From Mucor racemosus (lineage: Eukaryota > Mucoromycota > Mucoromycetes > Mucorales > Mucoraceae): a stretch of DNA of 64,000 nt. Positions 30,764 through 42,877 of the stretch are shown here, piece by piece (the stretch's first letter is position 1; each line of letters opens with the position of its first letter). Below the pieces are notes generated by a model. It saw nothing but the letters and a program-made list of their open reading frames with translations, was not told the DNA's origin and ran no database searches. Location of the stretch: the NCBI GenBank assembly GCA_027405735.1, contig JAPEHQ010000010.1:1240001-1304000 (forward strand), written 5' to 3'. Both the position numbers and the translations under genes were made by a program.

Positions 30764-32708
30764 ATGGAATCAACATTAACTACTACAACACCTACTATTC
30801 GGCATAAAGCTATTATGGAACATAATACTCTATCATTTCATGCTTTGCGTGCAAAGTTTCAATCCAGTCATCATATAAAAAAGGCGCCAGCATTAATAGA
30901 TTTTATGGTAATAATTTTACTTAAATGTGCCATATTGAAAATTAACAATTAACAATAGGCAAATCAAGATAACAATAATGGCAATAATAAAAAAAAGAGA
31001 AACTATACAAGTACTATGCCAAAGCGTATTACAGCAGTAGCTAAAAATTTTACAGATCTTTCAGATCACTTGTCCTTGAAAAGAAATATTACAAATACAA
31101 ATTCATTAAATGATTTACCGAATTCAAGAACGGCACCTTCTTTGTGGTCTAATAATAGTAGTTCAACGATAACAGAAGATCACCCAATAGAAGAACATGA
31201 TATCGAAGATGATGATGATGATGACGAAGAAAGCATATTTACAGCAATATCAATATCATCCATCCCAAGCGTTGTGCCTCGAACAGGATCATTTGTGAAC
31301 GAATTGAGCAAAAGGCTAGCACAATCTGGAAAAAAGGGGGAAGCCGTTAGCCATATTACTACTGCTACCAGTATCAATACAGTTTCTGTTACCTCTACTA
31401 CATCGATTAGACGACCTGCGCCATTAGATGAATTGATGTTTCCAATGCCAACATCAATGCAACATATTCGTAAATCTGTACCTGCTTCCACATCATCACC
31501 ATCGCTAATGAAGCGGTCTACAACAGGTACAAGTGTCCATAGCATGGCATCTAATACTTCATCTACCGTTATGGATTGGAAATGGTTCCCTCATTCTTCT
31601 TCAGCATCTCCACCACCACCATTACCAGATCAACCACCTTTGACCCGTTCATCGGCTTTAAAACGGGCTCGTGTAGTTCAGGAGTTGATATCAACTGAAA
31701 AAAGCTATCAGGCTGATATGGAATTGATTCAGGAGATATATTTAGATGAACAAGTATTTTCAAAATTAGAAATCAAACAGATTTTTATCAATTTGCTGGA
31801 TATAATCACATTTGAAAAAGAGTTTATTCAGTTATTAGAATCATGCCAACAAGATGAATATCATAATGAGAGCGAAATGACTATTGGTATTGCCTTTAGC
31901 ATGATGATGCATCGTATAGAACAGATTTATGGTGATTATTGCAAGAGACATGAAGACGCAGTTTGTAAAATTCAGGAATTAAGCCATCAATCATCTTCTA
32001 TTCAAACATTTTTTACGGTAAAACAGACGCAAATTTACTCTTACCATTACTGAATTATTCATTAAAATAGACATGTAAAGAAAGAATTCAAGGACGAACA
32101 ATGTGTTGGGACCTACCAAGTTTATTGATTAAACCAGTTCAACGAGTATTGAAGTATCCTTTATTATTACGGGTAAAATGAACAGTGCAGGATACTTTAA
32201 AATTATCATCTAAAATTATGTCTTACTTTTGCTTAGGAAATTGTTGCATTAACACCTGAATTCCATCGTGATTTTGATCAATTAGTCATGGTTACAATGG
32301 AAATTCAACAAGTAGCAGATCATATTAATGAAATTAAAAGAAGAAAGGAACTAGTAGAACAGTTGATGAGCGATAAAAAGAAGATTGATAAAAATGTAAT
32401 CAATAAAAAGCTCACTAGAAAGATACATCGCAAAAAGCAAGTTTCAACAATTCAAGATGTTCTTTTTGATAACCTTTACAAGCAATTTGAATCTAAACAG
32501 GAAATGGCAAAGCAATTTGAGAAAACTGTTCAAGAATGGGTGATCAGAATCCAGAATAACATCCAGGCTTTATCGGATCTAGTTGATAGTCTCGATTCAG
32601 TTTATGGTGATTCTGATGGAATTGGCTTAAGAAGTATAAGTGCTTTTAAAAAACTAGTGTTTCAATTACAATCATACTCAATTGTAAGCGATGTTTCAAA
32701 GAGAAACA

Positions 32709-32744
<36 letters not shown>

Positions 32745-33689
32745 AAGAAAGAAAGAAAGAAAGGCAACTAAGCAATAATATAAATAGGAAAATGCAGTTC
32801 AAGTGATCTATGATAAAATTGAAGCTTACCTCAAGTTGTTCAAGAATCCTGCACATGTTATAGATAAAAGAAATCGAAAATTAATTGATTATGATAGAAT
32901 TCAGCATTTGGTATTAAAAGGTGAAATACCAGATAGACAACTCCAATTATCAGCAGAGCAATACCTGTCCTTAAACGCCCATTTACTTGATGAATTACCT
33001 ACTTTTATATCCTTATCCTCAGATTACTTTGATTTAATCATTAGTGAGTTTGCTGGAATTCAAGCAAAATATTGGTATCAACATAAATCAGAATGGAAAT
33101 CATTAACTATTGAACTACCGTTCGGTAAAGAATACACATGGTCTTGTATAGAAAATGACTATGAAATCAGTATGAATCGACTTGCATTTCGCCTAAATGA
33201 TATCAAAACAAAACCACAACGACGAGAACAAAAGACTATTGAGAAGAATACTATATCAACCACCACACGTTTAAAAGGTAATAATATTTTTTCGAAATCA
33301 TAAGATATATCTCCTCCTAATTATTTCATAATATGGATTCAGATAATGTTTCGCTCCACGTTGGCTCTTCAAAAATTGATGAGCGGAATACTAGCAAGAA
33401 ATATGATAGTTTATTTAGTGGATCACAGCCTGTTTTTCAATGCATTGCTCTTGTTGATTATGAATCGCCTGAGAAATTAAAGGTCCAAGAAGGTGATCTG
33501 ATTCAGATTTGGCTACCTACCTTGAATGATGGAAATAGTACGTCAGATTCGACAACTACAACAACAACAACAGCGACTACAGATACCAGCAGCGCAATTA
33601 GTACAGAATGGTGGTATGCTAGTAAACAGCAAGAATTAAATGGACCAATATATGGCTGGATTCCATCAAATATATGTGAAAAAATCTAA
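30764..33689 (+). CDS. Tuba/DNMBP-like Rho guanine-nucleotide exchange factor: DH, BAR and SH3, 6 exons
   Basis: Activates Rho/Cdc42-type GTPases at curved membrane. Exons 30764-30907, 30959-32017, 32071-32172, 32237-32683, 32788-33277 and 33343-33689 total 2589 nt (862 aa) in one frame. Residues 1-280 are low-complexity, Ser/Thr-rich and include an acidic run. The DH domain starts at about 282 (RVVQELISTEKSYQADMELI) and includes its conserved last helix (LLIKPVQRVLKYPLLLR, end of exon 3). The BAR region spans about 480-735, the SH3 about 785-860 (FQCIALVDYESPEKLKVQEG, then GWIPSNI), interrupted by a 30-residue Ser/Thr run. No PH domain follows the DH, as in DNMBP. Intron 4 holds a 32-A run and (GAAA)n. 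Confidence 0.85.
32711..32762 (+). repeat. Poly(A) and (GAAA)n microsatellite in RhoGEF intron 4
   Basis: About 32 A followed by five GAAA units, between donor 32684 and acceptor 32787. Intron length is therefore prone to slippage. Confidence 0.85.
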
Positions 33690-34522
33690 ATAAAGTAGCT
33701 TTTTGTTTTTGTTGTATTGTTGTATTTCAAAAAGTTCTTGTTGGGGACCTTTGCCTTATTTACATATTTGAAGACATACGCCGGGTTAGTTCCATATATG
33801 TATGAAATGTTGATAAAGTTTTCGGGATTCCTGCCCGATGGAAAAAATTAGTAAAGTACATCAGATTAACTGATCTCCGGTTTAATTGAAAACAAAGAAA
33901 AATTTCTCTTTTACATATAAATTGATTCACTGTAAAACTAAATGGTCTGTATATCTTACTTCCTCAGTAGTATGGCTTTACAGACATTGTGTTACCTCAC
34001 TTTTTTATGTTACATGGAATATTTCTGCATGAAAATGATCCGTAATGTAAAAATTGGGACACTTGTCAAGAATTTCCCTCGTTTATAAGCATCTTCTTTA
34101 TTTATAAATAAGCTGATATTTAATTGTTAAACAGGGTAGTTTTTTTTTTTTTTGTCATTATTTTCGAATAGTTTGAATACACAAAACCATTTGACATTGG
34201 AAACTACTCGAAATTATACATTACAAATTTTATGAGCAATTACCTGAATCATTAATTTTTACACTCTTTTCATAACGAGAATATTCTTTATTTCCTTGAC
34301 ATTGAACAAAAAATGGGATTTGAAATCTGAATCCGGATTTGATGTGCGTTTGAACAAAAAAAAAAACAGATTGGGATCAAGAAGCAAAAAAAAAAAAACA
34401 ATCAATTCACCTACTCCTATTAAAATCGTATCACAAATTTCTACGGTATAAAATGCAACTCTACCTTTGTATAACGCCCTTTTCTTCTTTCTTTTTCTTT
34501 CTAAACCAAAAAAATATTTAAC
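33690..34522. promoter_or_regulatory. Intergenic and promoter of the eIF5A gene
   Basis: Mostly AT-rich. A pyrimidine-rich tract (34470-34505, cttttcttctttctttttct) lies directly upstream of the 5' UTR, as is common for strongly expressed translation genes in fungi. No gene seen. Confidence 0.45.
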
Positions 34523-34579
34523 GTAAGTCCTAATTAAACGTAGTTTATATTTGCATATTAAATTAAACCTTACTGACAG
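34523..34579 (+). other. Probable 5'-UTR intron of the eIF5A gene
   Basis: GTAAGT at 34523-34528 and GACAG ending at 34579, one base before the ATG at 34581. The length of 57 nt equals other introns here. Confidence 0.6.
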
Positions 34580-34580
34580 T

Positions 34581-35133
34581 ATGTCTGACGAACATCACGA
34601 ACAACATACCTTCGAAACTGCTGATGCTGGTGCTTCTCTTACTTTCCCCATGCAATGCTCCGCTTTGAGAAAGAATGGCCACGTTGTTATTAAGGGAAGA
34701 CCTTGTAAGATTATTGATATGTCTACCTCCAAGACTGGTAAGCATGGTCACGCCAAGGTCCATTTAGTTGGTACTGATATCTTCACTGGAAGGTAAGTTC
34801 TTCTCTTGATTAACTAGCTCAAAAAGCGAAAATTTGAAATTAATTCGTATTGTTTCGATTGACAGAAAATATGAAGATCTTTCTCCCTCTACCCATAACA
34901 TGGATGTCCCCAATGTTTTCCGTCAAGAATATGCTCTTCTTAACATTGATGATGATTTTCTTTCTTTGATGCTTGCTGATGGTTCCATGAAGGATGATGT
35001 CAAGCTTCCCGAAGGTGAACTCGGTGAGAAGCTCGAGGGAGAATTCGACGAAGGCAAGGAATTAATTGTCACTGTTGTCTCTTCCATGGGTGAGGAACAA
35101 GCTTTGTCTTACAAGGAAGCTCCCAAGGCTTAA
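34581..35133 (+). CDS. Translation factor eIF5A, 2 exons
   Basis: Hypusine-containing factor that binds the ribosomal E site and helps elongation through stalls and termination. Exons 34581-34792 and 34866-35133 give 159 aa, the standard length. The hypusine loop [12 protein letters not shown] is present; the Lys between Gly and His is the one modified. The N-terminal SH3-like barrel ([20 protein letters not shown]) and C-terminal OB fold ([18 protein letters not shown]) are complete. Codon use is strongly biased to C-ending codons, unlike neighbouring genes, which fits high expression. Confidence 0.97.
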
Positions 35134-36042
35134 ATTGACTCTTTATCTAATTAATAACGTCGGTTTTTTTTTTCTTTACAAAACAAGAAAAACCCTCTTT
35201 ATTTCTTATTATTTTAAAAAGCAATTCATTTCAACTTTTTATTTGCTCATTGTAAATTAACTTCACACACATACACACAAACTCCATATACTTCCATATT
35301 TTTTTCTAGAGAAAAATTAAATATTTAAAAATAAAAAACCAGCTAATAATCATGGTAGTACCAAAACGTTGTAATACATTTAGCATAAAACACAAGATAA
35401 AATCCTTTTAACAATAAGCTTTTCATACAGGACATCCCAACTAATTTAAGGATAACTTTAGTGGTATTTCCTGGTTTAAATCACTTCTGCCAAAGCTCAA
35501 ATCTATTATTGAACAACAAGGATCAAACAAAATTTGATGAGCAGGCACCGTACCTTGAAATATATCTGACAGCTGAGTTATATTATTTAAGTTTTCTCCT
35601 CCGATAATAAATCAAACTCAGTCGTGTTGGTGTAATGTTTTTCAAGTGTTTTTTTCCAGCAAACATTTGGAAAAGTATGTTCACTATTTTGAGAAAATTA
35701 GGTAATAATCAATAATATGGTGATTACAACGCCAATTATAGTGTTTAAATTGAGAGATGATAAATAAAACCTTATTAGTTATGCGAGTTTTTCTAGCTTT
35801 TTTGTACCCAAAGCACAGTTTTTGACGCTTCAATTGAAGGGTGTTAAATATACAGTAGTTTATTAAGTATGTAAGAAATAATAGAAAAAAGAATATAAAA
35901 TAAAAACAGAAATAAAACATTATTCTAGTTGAAACATGTTTCCATCTGGTTGTCTCGCTTCAATACCCTCCACACCGTTATTCAACCTAAAGTTGGGAGA
36001 GAAACAAGGTGAGTAGCCTATAAACAGTATATATCAAACTAG
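35134..36042. other. Intergenic, AT-rich
   Basis: 3' flank of eIF5A and non-coding sequence. Frames in 35684-35920 are driven by A/T runs. No gene or repeat recognised. Confidence 0.35.
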
Positions 36043-36270
36043 CTGTTCAAACTCGCTACGCTCAATTCCGGTGTCGACCTGCGAGCTCGCTTTTGCGATT
36101 TTTTAATGAATGTATTATATGACTGGCAGCTCTATCTCGTTACGCTCGATTACTGTCTCTCTAGCCGAAAAATGTATGTTTTTATAGCAAATATTAATGA
36201 GGTTTACAAACATCCTTTTTTTGAAAAAAAACCCCATCTTTTGTAGTATATTATTAAAAAGCATTTGCTA
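36043..36270 (+). repeat. Direct-repeat unit flanking the dynein-fragment element, left copy
   Basis: Starts around GTTCAAACTCGCTACGCTCA, contains a GC-richer block (GGTGTCGACCTGCGAGCTCGC) and ends near TATATTATTAA. It recurs at 37574-37765 in the same orientation (roughly 80 percent by eye) and, inverted, at about 53070-53185. Confidence 0.65.
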
Positions 36271-36308
36271 TCCATCCTCTTTACTTATTTGAACACGCAA
36301 ATTATTAT

Positions 36309-37566
36309 ATGTATGATGTAGAATGGTCTCCTACATATCCCGCCTTGTTTGGTACTGTAGATGGAACCGGTCAATTTGATTTATGGAATTTGAATGCAGA
36401 TAATGAGGACCCATTTGTCAGTACTCATGTTGGTTCTGATAAAGCATTGAATAAATTGGCTTGGGATAAAGAGGGTAAAAATGAAAGGTAAGACAAAAAT
36501 CAGTGTAAATCAAAAGTTTCGATTATTAACTTATATTATATTTCAAGGTGGTAATTCCTAAGTCTGATGATTGGAGTCTGTTGCAAAAGAATATTTCTGA
36601 ATGATCTCAAATCAAGAAAATTCTACTGGAGGAAAATTATTCACCATGTCTATTCAAGAAATAGAGTTCAGGACTTTTACGTACTGAATGGAAATCATCA
36701 TTTGGCCTTTGAGTGAGTGTTTTTAGGAGTTATATCTTTCGCTACATTTTCCAGGATTCAAGCTTCTGAAACTTTTCAAACACGGATTAATCAATAAACA
36801 AACTGTTTTTTTTAAAAAAAAAGAAACTTTTCAGTGGTGCATAGTAAGCTGTACGTGCAATATAAATCAACTCTAGCGCAATAATTAGAATGTGAGAATA
36901 TATTGTCATCAAATAAACTACTAAATAATGTTAAAATATGTAAAGATTTACAGTAATAAACTTAAACCAGGTGGGTAAAACATCGTAAATTCTTGAAAAA
37001 GTTCTCAAATATCTTAAAATCTCTTATTTTTAAGACTTACAAGGCTTATAAGCGGAATATTAATTTAAAAAGTCATTCTTGTCCAGATCATCAATTTTGA
37101 CACTTTCCGATTTTTGCTGCCTACTTTTGTATATTTAGAGTCAATTATACTACTAATTGTAAGAATAAAAAATACATAAATATACGGAATTTAGCGTTCT
37201 ATTTTTTTTAATTAAAAAACAAAATTATTTTTATTGCAAAATATTACATGAAAATCCTTTAACCAAAATTCCGTTTTGGGGGGCAAAAATGTAAATTTGC
37301 ATTACTTGACATTTAATATTAAGCTTTTATAAAATGCTTATTAGCTATGCCTACAATTTTTTCTCATAATGTAGTATATTTAAACGTCGATTTTGGTACC
37401 AAAATTTGATTTTTCTGTTTTTTGATGAAAATCATGAGTGTTGGTAAGGGTAAAATGAGCCCCGAAAATGTCCGCTACAAAAACTGAATTTTCAGACTAT
37501 ACATAGTTAAATACAAGAAATTGAAAAAAAATACTTTTTAAAACTTGGATATATTACAGTATAAAA
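36309..37566 (+). mobile_element. Repeat element carrying a cytoplasmic dynein intermediate chain fragment, copy 1
   Basis: The 5' part (36309-36490) encodes YDVEWSPTYPALFGTVDGTG and DLWNLNADNEDPFVS, then ALNKLAWDKEG, which fits WD40 repeats near the C-terminus of dynein intermediate chain. After an intron-like gap (36488-36547), VVIPKSDDWSLLQKNISE follows and matches the C-terminal end expected for that protein. The exon that should lie between them (encoding AIGSSDGHVY in the other copies) is missing. From about 36860 to 37566 the sequence is non-coding and shared with copies at 51421-52252 and 54920-55830. No full dynein gene is possible here. The family identification is by motif memory. 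Confidence 0.65.
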
Positions 37567-37573
37567 GAATTAG

Positions 37574-37765
37574 TAGTTCGATCTCGCTACTCTCAATTGC
37601 GGTGTCGTCCTGTGGGCTTGCTTTTGCAATTTTTTTAATGAATATATCATATGACAGACAGCTTTTCTAGTAGAAAAATATATGTAACAGCTATTAATGA
37701 GGTTTATGAACAGCCATTATTTAACAATAAGAAAAACGTTTTCTATTATATTATTAAGATAGTAT
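37574..37765 (+). repeat. Direct-repeat unit flanking the dynein-fragment element, right copy
   Basis: Starts GTTCGATCTCGCTACTCTCA; matches 36043-36270 in order through the shared ATTAATGAGGTTTA block. With the left copy it brackets the 1.3-kb dynein-fragment element. Confidence 0.65.
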
Positions 37766-39113
37766 TGGATTGTTACTGACCATCTGAATTGCTATTTTTT
37801 TCAGGTAGTGGAAAATTGGACTGATTATGGGGCCCAGATATGATCCTAATAGCTCTGCCTTTCCAACGTCAAGTGAAAAGCTTCCAGAATACGCTTACAA
37901 GTACTGCCATGAGTCGAATCCGCTCATCTTTAGAACTCTCGGCTGCTGCATGGTCTCGTTTTTGGGCTATGTTTCTCGTATTTGTCCAAAGCAACGTACC
38001 GTATAGGTTGCTGCATCAAAAAGTGAATACAAGACTGCAAATGTCCATCTATAATTCAGAATTATATCAAGCAAGCTGCCTCTTTTGTTTTCAGGATACT
38101 GAAACCATCCCATAGTTTTTCTTTCTTTGTCATGTCAAGTTTTCCATCTGGACCCAGCCCATTGATGAATTTCTTTGGCCAGGTACCACTGTCCAAGATA
38201 TTCAAGCTTCTCTCGCATCCCTCAATTTTGAGCAAATATTTGCCTTCTTGTCCATATGAGCCCGCAGTTATCCTCATCATTGCCATCTCCGAATTATAGA
38301 AAGGACTGGCGCTTTGTCGTTGATCAAATCCCTTTTCATCCAGAAAATGTTTCTCTGCTACTTCTGTTGCTCTCAAGAAACGCTTTGCTGAAAATCATTT
38401 CTCTGACCTTCAATAGTTCTCTCTGCTTTGCCTTTGGCTTCCTTTCTTATGTCTATTTAGACTAGTTTTCTTTTATATATTTTGTTTTCTATATATTTTT
38501 TTAGCAATTCTTGTTAAATACCGCTTTACTTTTAGCTATTACTACAAGTATGTGTGCAACAAATAAGAAGAATCATAGTAATACGTTTTTCAGTAGATTT
38601 TGTCGCAGGAACAGCGTTTATCATCATCATACACTATTTAATCTCCGACTGTGAGGATCATGATTCTGTTGTATGTAATGAGTTGTTATCAATATAATTT
38701 CTTGACTTTTCATAATGAATTATTGCTACTTTCTTAGTCTTTCGTATTTCAAGATGCTATGACAATACAGTGGCAATTATAGGTACTTCAAACCGACAAA
38801 TGCAGTTCTATATCAATTTCCATGGCTATCTTCATGAGTTTATCAATACTTCAAATATTTAATAAGCAGAAGGTTGCCATGATCGTTCAAGACATTTATT
38901 TTTCATCTCTTATTGGAATTGATCTTTTTTACTATCCAAATTTAATGCATCAAACAAAATGGCACAAGATGACATCACAAATGCGGCTCTTCAATGGACT
39001 ACATTTATATATGCCAACATTAATGCCTGGTTGGACAATGAATGTTGAAAGGAGAGGTGCCCAGCAGCAATACTTCTAAATTTTTGCTTTTAACATTTAT
39101 TTTGATACGGAAA
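37766..39113. other. Region with overlapping unidentified ORFs; promoter of COX11
   Basis: Minus-strand ORF 38062-38376 (104 codons) and sequence on the same strand down to about 37780 (blocks SLDVGKAELLGSYLGPIISP and KTRPCSSRESSKDERIRL in different frames) look like a decayed gene, possibly of a multi-copy family. I cannot name it. The plus-strand ORFs at 37840-38115 and 38822-39079 have no recognised motif. The end of the stretch serves as COX11 promoter. Confidence 0.3.
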
Positions 39114-39890
39114 ATGTTAAGAAATATTTTAAAGCCGTTGCAACAGACGCAAGGACGTCGAAATTTATGTAATTTGTCATCAAACTCAAGGCATCTCTTT
39201 GCTAGTTCAACAAATCAACCCACTCGCATTGCAACCCCTGGCCATTACCGCCGTCAACCTTATTCTTCTTCTTCTTCAAGTAGTAGTAATAATAATGGAA
39301 ACAAATCCAGTTGGGGTGAAGGAAACGTTTCCGCAGGCATGTACACTGCCTCATTGTTTATTGCCATGGTAGGCATGACATATACGGCCGTACCTCTATA
39401 TCGACTCTTTTGTGCCAGTACTGGCTACAGTGGTACACCAGTAATTGATGCAGCTCGTTTTGGAAAAGAAAGGCTTGTTCCTCAACAAGACAGTAGACGT
39501 ATTCGTATCACTTTTGAATCCAATACATCTGATTCATTACCTTGGACATTTAAGCCTGAAGTTCGTGAAGTCTATGTTGTACCAGGTGAAACTGCATTGA
39601 CATTTTACAAGGCCAAAAGTAAGGCTAAGGAAGATGTCATTGGCATTGCTACCTATAATGTCACACCTTATCGTGCTGGCTCCTATTTCAACAAGATTCA
39701 ATGCTTTTGTTTTGAAGAGCAAAAATTAACTCCTGGAGAAGATGTAGACATGCCTGTATTTTTCTTTATTGATCCTGATTTTTTGGATGATCCATTAATG
39801 AAGGATGTCAATACAATCACACTTAGCTATACCTTTTTTAATTCAAAATATGCAAAAGGGCTGGCACCTGTTCAGCCTCAAGCATTATAG
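39114..39890 (+). CDS. COX11: Cytochrome c oxidase assembly protein Cox11
   Basis: Copper chaperone of the mitochondrial inner membrane that builds the CuB site of cytochrome c oxidase subunit 1. One exon, 258 aa. An Arg/Ser-rich presequence of about 75 residues is followed by a membrane helix (SAGMYTASLFIAMVGMTYTA), the conserved YRLFCASTGYSGTP and the Ig-like domain with the copper-binding CFCF motif (C197 and C199 in KIQCFCFEEQ). Domain end FFFIDPDFLDDP and TLSYTFF is complete. An in-frame ATG at 39042 would add 24 residues without presequence character; the ATG at 39114 is preferred. Confidence 0.96.
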   Translation: MLRNILKPLQQTQGRRNLCNLSSNSRHLFASSTNQPTRIATPGHYRRQPYSSSSSSSSNNNGNKSSWGEGNVSAGMYTASLFIAMVGMTYTAVPLYRLFCASTGYSGTPVIDAARFGKERLVPQQDSRRIRITFESNTSDSLPWTFKPEVREVYVVPGETALTFYKAKSKAKEDVIGIATYNVTPYRAGSYFNKIQCFCFEEQKLTPGEDVDMPVFFFIDPDFLDDPLMKDVNTITLSYTFFNSKYAKGLAPVQPQAL

Positions 39891-39937
39891 ACTACTTTTC
39901 ATTATGTATTAAAGTTGTAATTTTTATTATGTTATTA

Positions 39938-41017
39938 TTAAGCTACATGTGGTTGCTCAATTGGGAAAGGTTTATTCTTTCCATAAAAGTATTTAGTTGT
40001 AGGATCTTTATGTAAAAGAATACGTTCACTAGGGTCATCATCGTGATTGTATTCACTTGGGTGAATGATAGGACATTCTAATGCAATTGGTGCGGTTTTT
40101 GGTGTAGACAGCAAACGACTACTATTACCATCTTCAGCATCTGTAGTATGCATCGATTCTACAATAGATGACACGGATGAATTGGTTGATTTAGAACGAG
40201 TCCAATTGAATATTTTAGATGAAAGTAATTTATTTGACGTATCAGAGCTTCTTGAGGGCAAGAAATCAGAAGGACGCCTTTTACCAGATGACACATTTGA
40301 AGAGCGAGTTGTGAAAGTATTGAGAGATTCTGCAGATTTATAACATCTTAAAGCTTGCTGTTGGGGTGGTAATTGAATATAAGATGTAGATGATATTTCA
40401 GAGACTGGAGAAATAGGAAGTTCAGGTAAATCTTTAATAAATGTTGGGGTAGTAGGTGAATTAATAGATGGCTGATAAATAGATAATGCCTGCATATCTT
40501 GTGGTGGGAGTTGTAGTCTCTCTAACCACTTTTCTAGAACTGTGGTAGATTGGGATACATGATCTTGTAGACTATCTACCCATATTACTCTATCTTCTGC
40601 ACTTGGTGCTTGTAAAAAGTAATCAGGCCAATCAAACTTTGTTTCGTCGTCTGAGACTAGGCAAAATGTATTGTATTTCCATTGCTTTTGATTGAGAGTT
40701 GTTAAAGGTTGAGCATCAGGTACCAGGCTATAATGATCAAGGGAAATAACAGCCAAAGCATTGGTATCATTCTTTTTCGTAATAGTAATAAGATTAGTAT
40801 ATGAAAACAATATGTAATTTATGTGTATAAATACCTTATTTTTATAATATCGAAGCTCTTCTCCATACAAAACGAAATATCTTTTAAGCCAAGCTCTACA
40901 TTTTCCATGCTTTTGTTTCATCAAGTAACCTTTAAGTCGAATTGTAGATGGTGGTAGCGAATTATTAGCTGTTTTCACGCTGGGTATAGTTGTTGTTGAT
41001 TTATTAAAATTTGGCAT
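39938..41017 (-). CDS. PH-domain protein, 2 exons
   Basis: Exons 40835-41017 and 39938-40771 give 338 aa; the 63-nt intron (40772-40834) is a multiple of three without stop, so it can be misread as coding. The PH domain occupies about 27-125 (RLKGYLMKQKHGKCRAWLKR YFVLYGEELRYYKNK, then VISLDHYSL, and the closing Trp helix VIWVDSLQDHV). PH domains of this kind bind phosphoinositides or proteins at membranes. The remaining 210 residues are Ser/Thr/Pro-rich and disordered, with many SP/TP sites. No second domain. The 3' end lies only 47 bp from the convergent COX11 stop. Confidence 0.8.
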   Translation of the reverse strand: MPNFNKSTTTIPSVKTANNSLPPSTIRLKGYLMKQKHGKCRAWLKRYFVLYGEELRYYKNKVFIHINYILFSYTNLITITKKNDTNALAVISLDHYSLVPDAQPLTTLNQKQWKYNTFCLVSDDETKFDWPDYFLQAPSAEDRVIWVDSLQDHVSQSTTVLEKWLERLQLPPQDMQALSIYQPSINSPTTPTFIKDLPELPISPVSEISSTSYIQLPPQQQALRCYKSAESLNTFTTRSSNVSSGKRRPSDFLPSRSSDTSNKLLSSKIFNWTRSKSTNSSVSSIVESMHTTDAEDGNSSRLLSTPKTAPIALECPIIHPSEYNHDDDPSERILLHKDPTTKYFYGKNKPFPIEQPHVA

Positions 41018-42877
41018 GGTATCGTCTAGTAAGGTATATGTATATATGATTAAGAAAATGCTTTTTTTTCTGCTGCGAATAATATGCTCATTTATATATC
41101 TTTTTTCCCTGATAACAGGTAGTACAAAAGTCGCAATAGATAAATTTTAATTTGAAAGGTTTCTTCATGTTCCCATGTCTTTTGATTTAATGGTTTACCT
41201 TGACGTTACACTGAAATAATAATCGAAAACGAAAGATCTACCTATTAAACTTTTGTAGCGTCAATTAAAACCACTATTCTTTTACTTGAGTGCAATGATG
41301 TATATCCAAAAATCTGGGCTAAATGGGTTTCTCATGATGCAATTTCCTTGAGTTTTATTACTACATTTACTAATCAACATTTTATAAAGATAATAAGAGG
41401 ACATTTGTTACACTGCTGTAAAGTTCAGTGTAACGCAGCTGATTATTATAAACTTTTTGACGATTTGATACGATTGATATACAATATACAATATACAAAA
41501 TGAAAATATTAAAAATAAGGTAAAATAAAAAAGTAGAAGCTTATCAACCAAAATATCATCGCTTATTTTATGTATGTGAATTACATGCTTTGCTTTCAAA
41601 AATCTAGAATTAAAATCCTTGAGAATTATAATTTACTGGTATTACAATAAAAAATGGAGTTGAATAGAAAAAGGTAATCAGCTACAAAGAAATTTTCTAT
41701 GGTTAGAACTTTGTCATCGAGTTGAATTTAGTAACAATTAAAAGATAACGACCATCTTAAACTGTGTGCAGTATTTTTGTTACAAAATTTCCATGATTAA
41801 ATTTGATTGTATTTCATCGGTATAAAAAAAAGCATAATTGTTGCAATCTTACCAAATTGATCCATGATGTTTAAATATATTGTAGATGCAGAATCATCTG
41901 TCCTTTCAAGTATTCGTTCCTTTGATTTTATTGGTAATAGTTACAACGTACTACAGATTTCTTTCCAAATACATGGCTTAAAAAGCTATTATTGCATTCA
42001 TAGTTTTACTATTGTCATTCAATTTCGATCATAATGAACTTTACAATGATGGACCACGTTTACAAAAAGTTTAAAAATTCGAGACTATTCCATATATATT
42101 TAATAGTATGCTTCTGAGCATCAGGATTTCTTCATGTAAATTCTCGATCTTCAAAAATGATGCCCTCTTTTTAGACAAATTGCTATATTTACTTATTATA
42201 GTGTCTTCCGTAAAGAGTAATATAACATTCGAGTTGACCAATTTCCCATTCGATACATTGCCTTCCCTCCCCCCCCCCTCCCCCTCCCCCTCCCCCTCTC
42301 CACTTCTCTCGTCCCCCAATCTTTTAGAAGTTTCTTTTCTATTCCTCAATATATTAAGTATGTTAATCATGTCGATTTATTTATTTCTAGCATTTAAATA
42401 CTATAAGTATAAATATCAGGCAAGTAAATGAATACAATTTCCAAAGCAATGTTTATCTTTTTTGGGATTCCCCGCTTGTCCGAAATAAGTTACCAGATCT
42501 AAAAAATGAAATAATCAATGGGTCAAATTTTCCATGTCGTAAAAGCTCAAGTCAACAAGTGAGATAAATTTACTTTTGTAATTATGATCGAAGAAACACT
42601 GTCAATATCATACATGGTTAGCTTACATTTCAGCACCCTTGTTTCTTGTGCACTTATTTAATTTGGTTCCAAATTTGCTCGGTCTGTTTCGCGCGTAGGT
42701 GCAAAATCAATTAGGTCAAAAACTAGATAAGAGTAGCCATAGTTTTGACAAATATAGAAAAAGCACAGAACTTTTGATTCCTTTTTAATATCAAATGCGA
42801 ACGACAAGTGTGCTGTAAATCGCTCTTATACTTAGTCTTTCGAAAGAAATATAGCCACATGAAAAAAAAAATAGAAT
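41018..42877. other. Intergenic, AT-rich
   Basis: No gene seen over 1.86 kb. The only compositional feature is the C-run at 42265-42297. Frames at 42071-42431 on both strands arise from it. Confidence 0.35.
42265..42297 (-). repeat. C-rich tract with G-quadruplex potential on the minus strand
   Basis: CCC T C10 T C5 T C5 T C5 T, that is five G-runs on the minus strand separated by single A. It stands out in an AT-rich genome. Confidence 0.85.

Noticed and set aside
42071..42431. Pro/Ser ORF and its antisense Gly/Glu ORF
   Set aside because: Both result from the C-run; no coding evidence.
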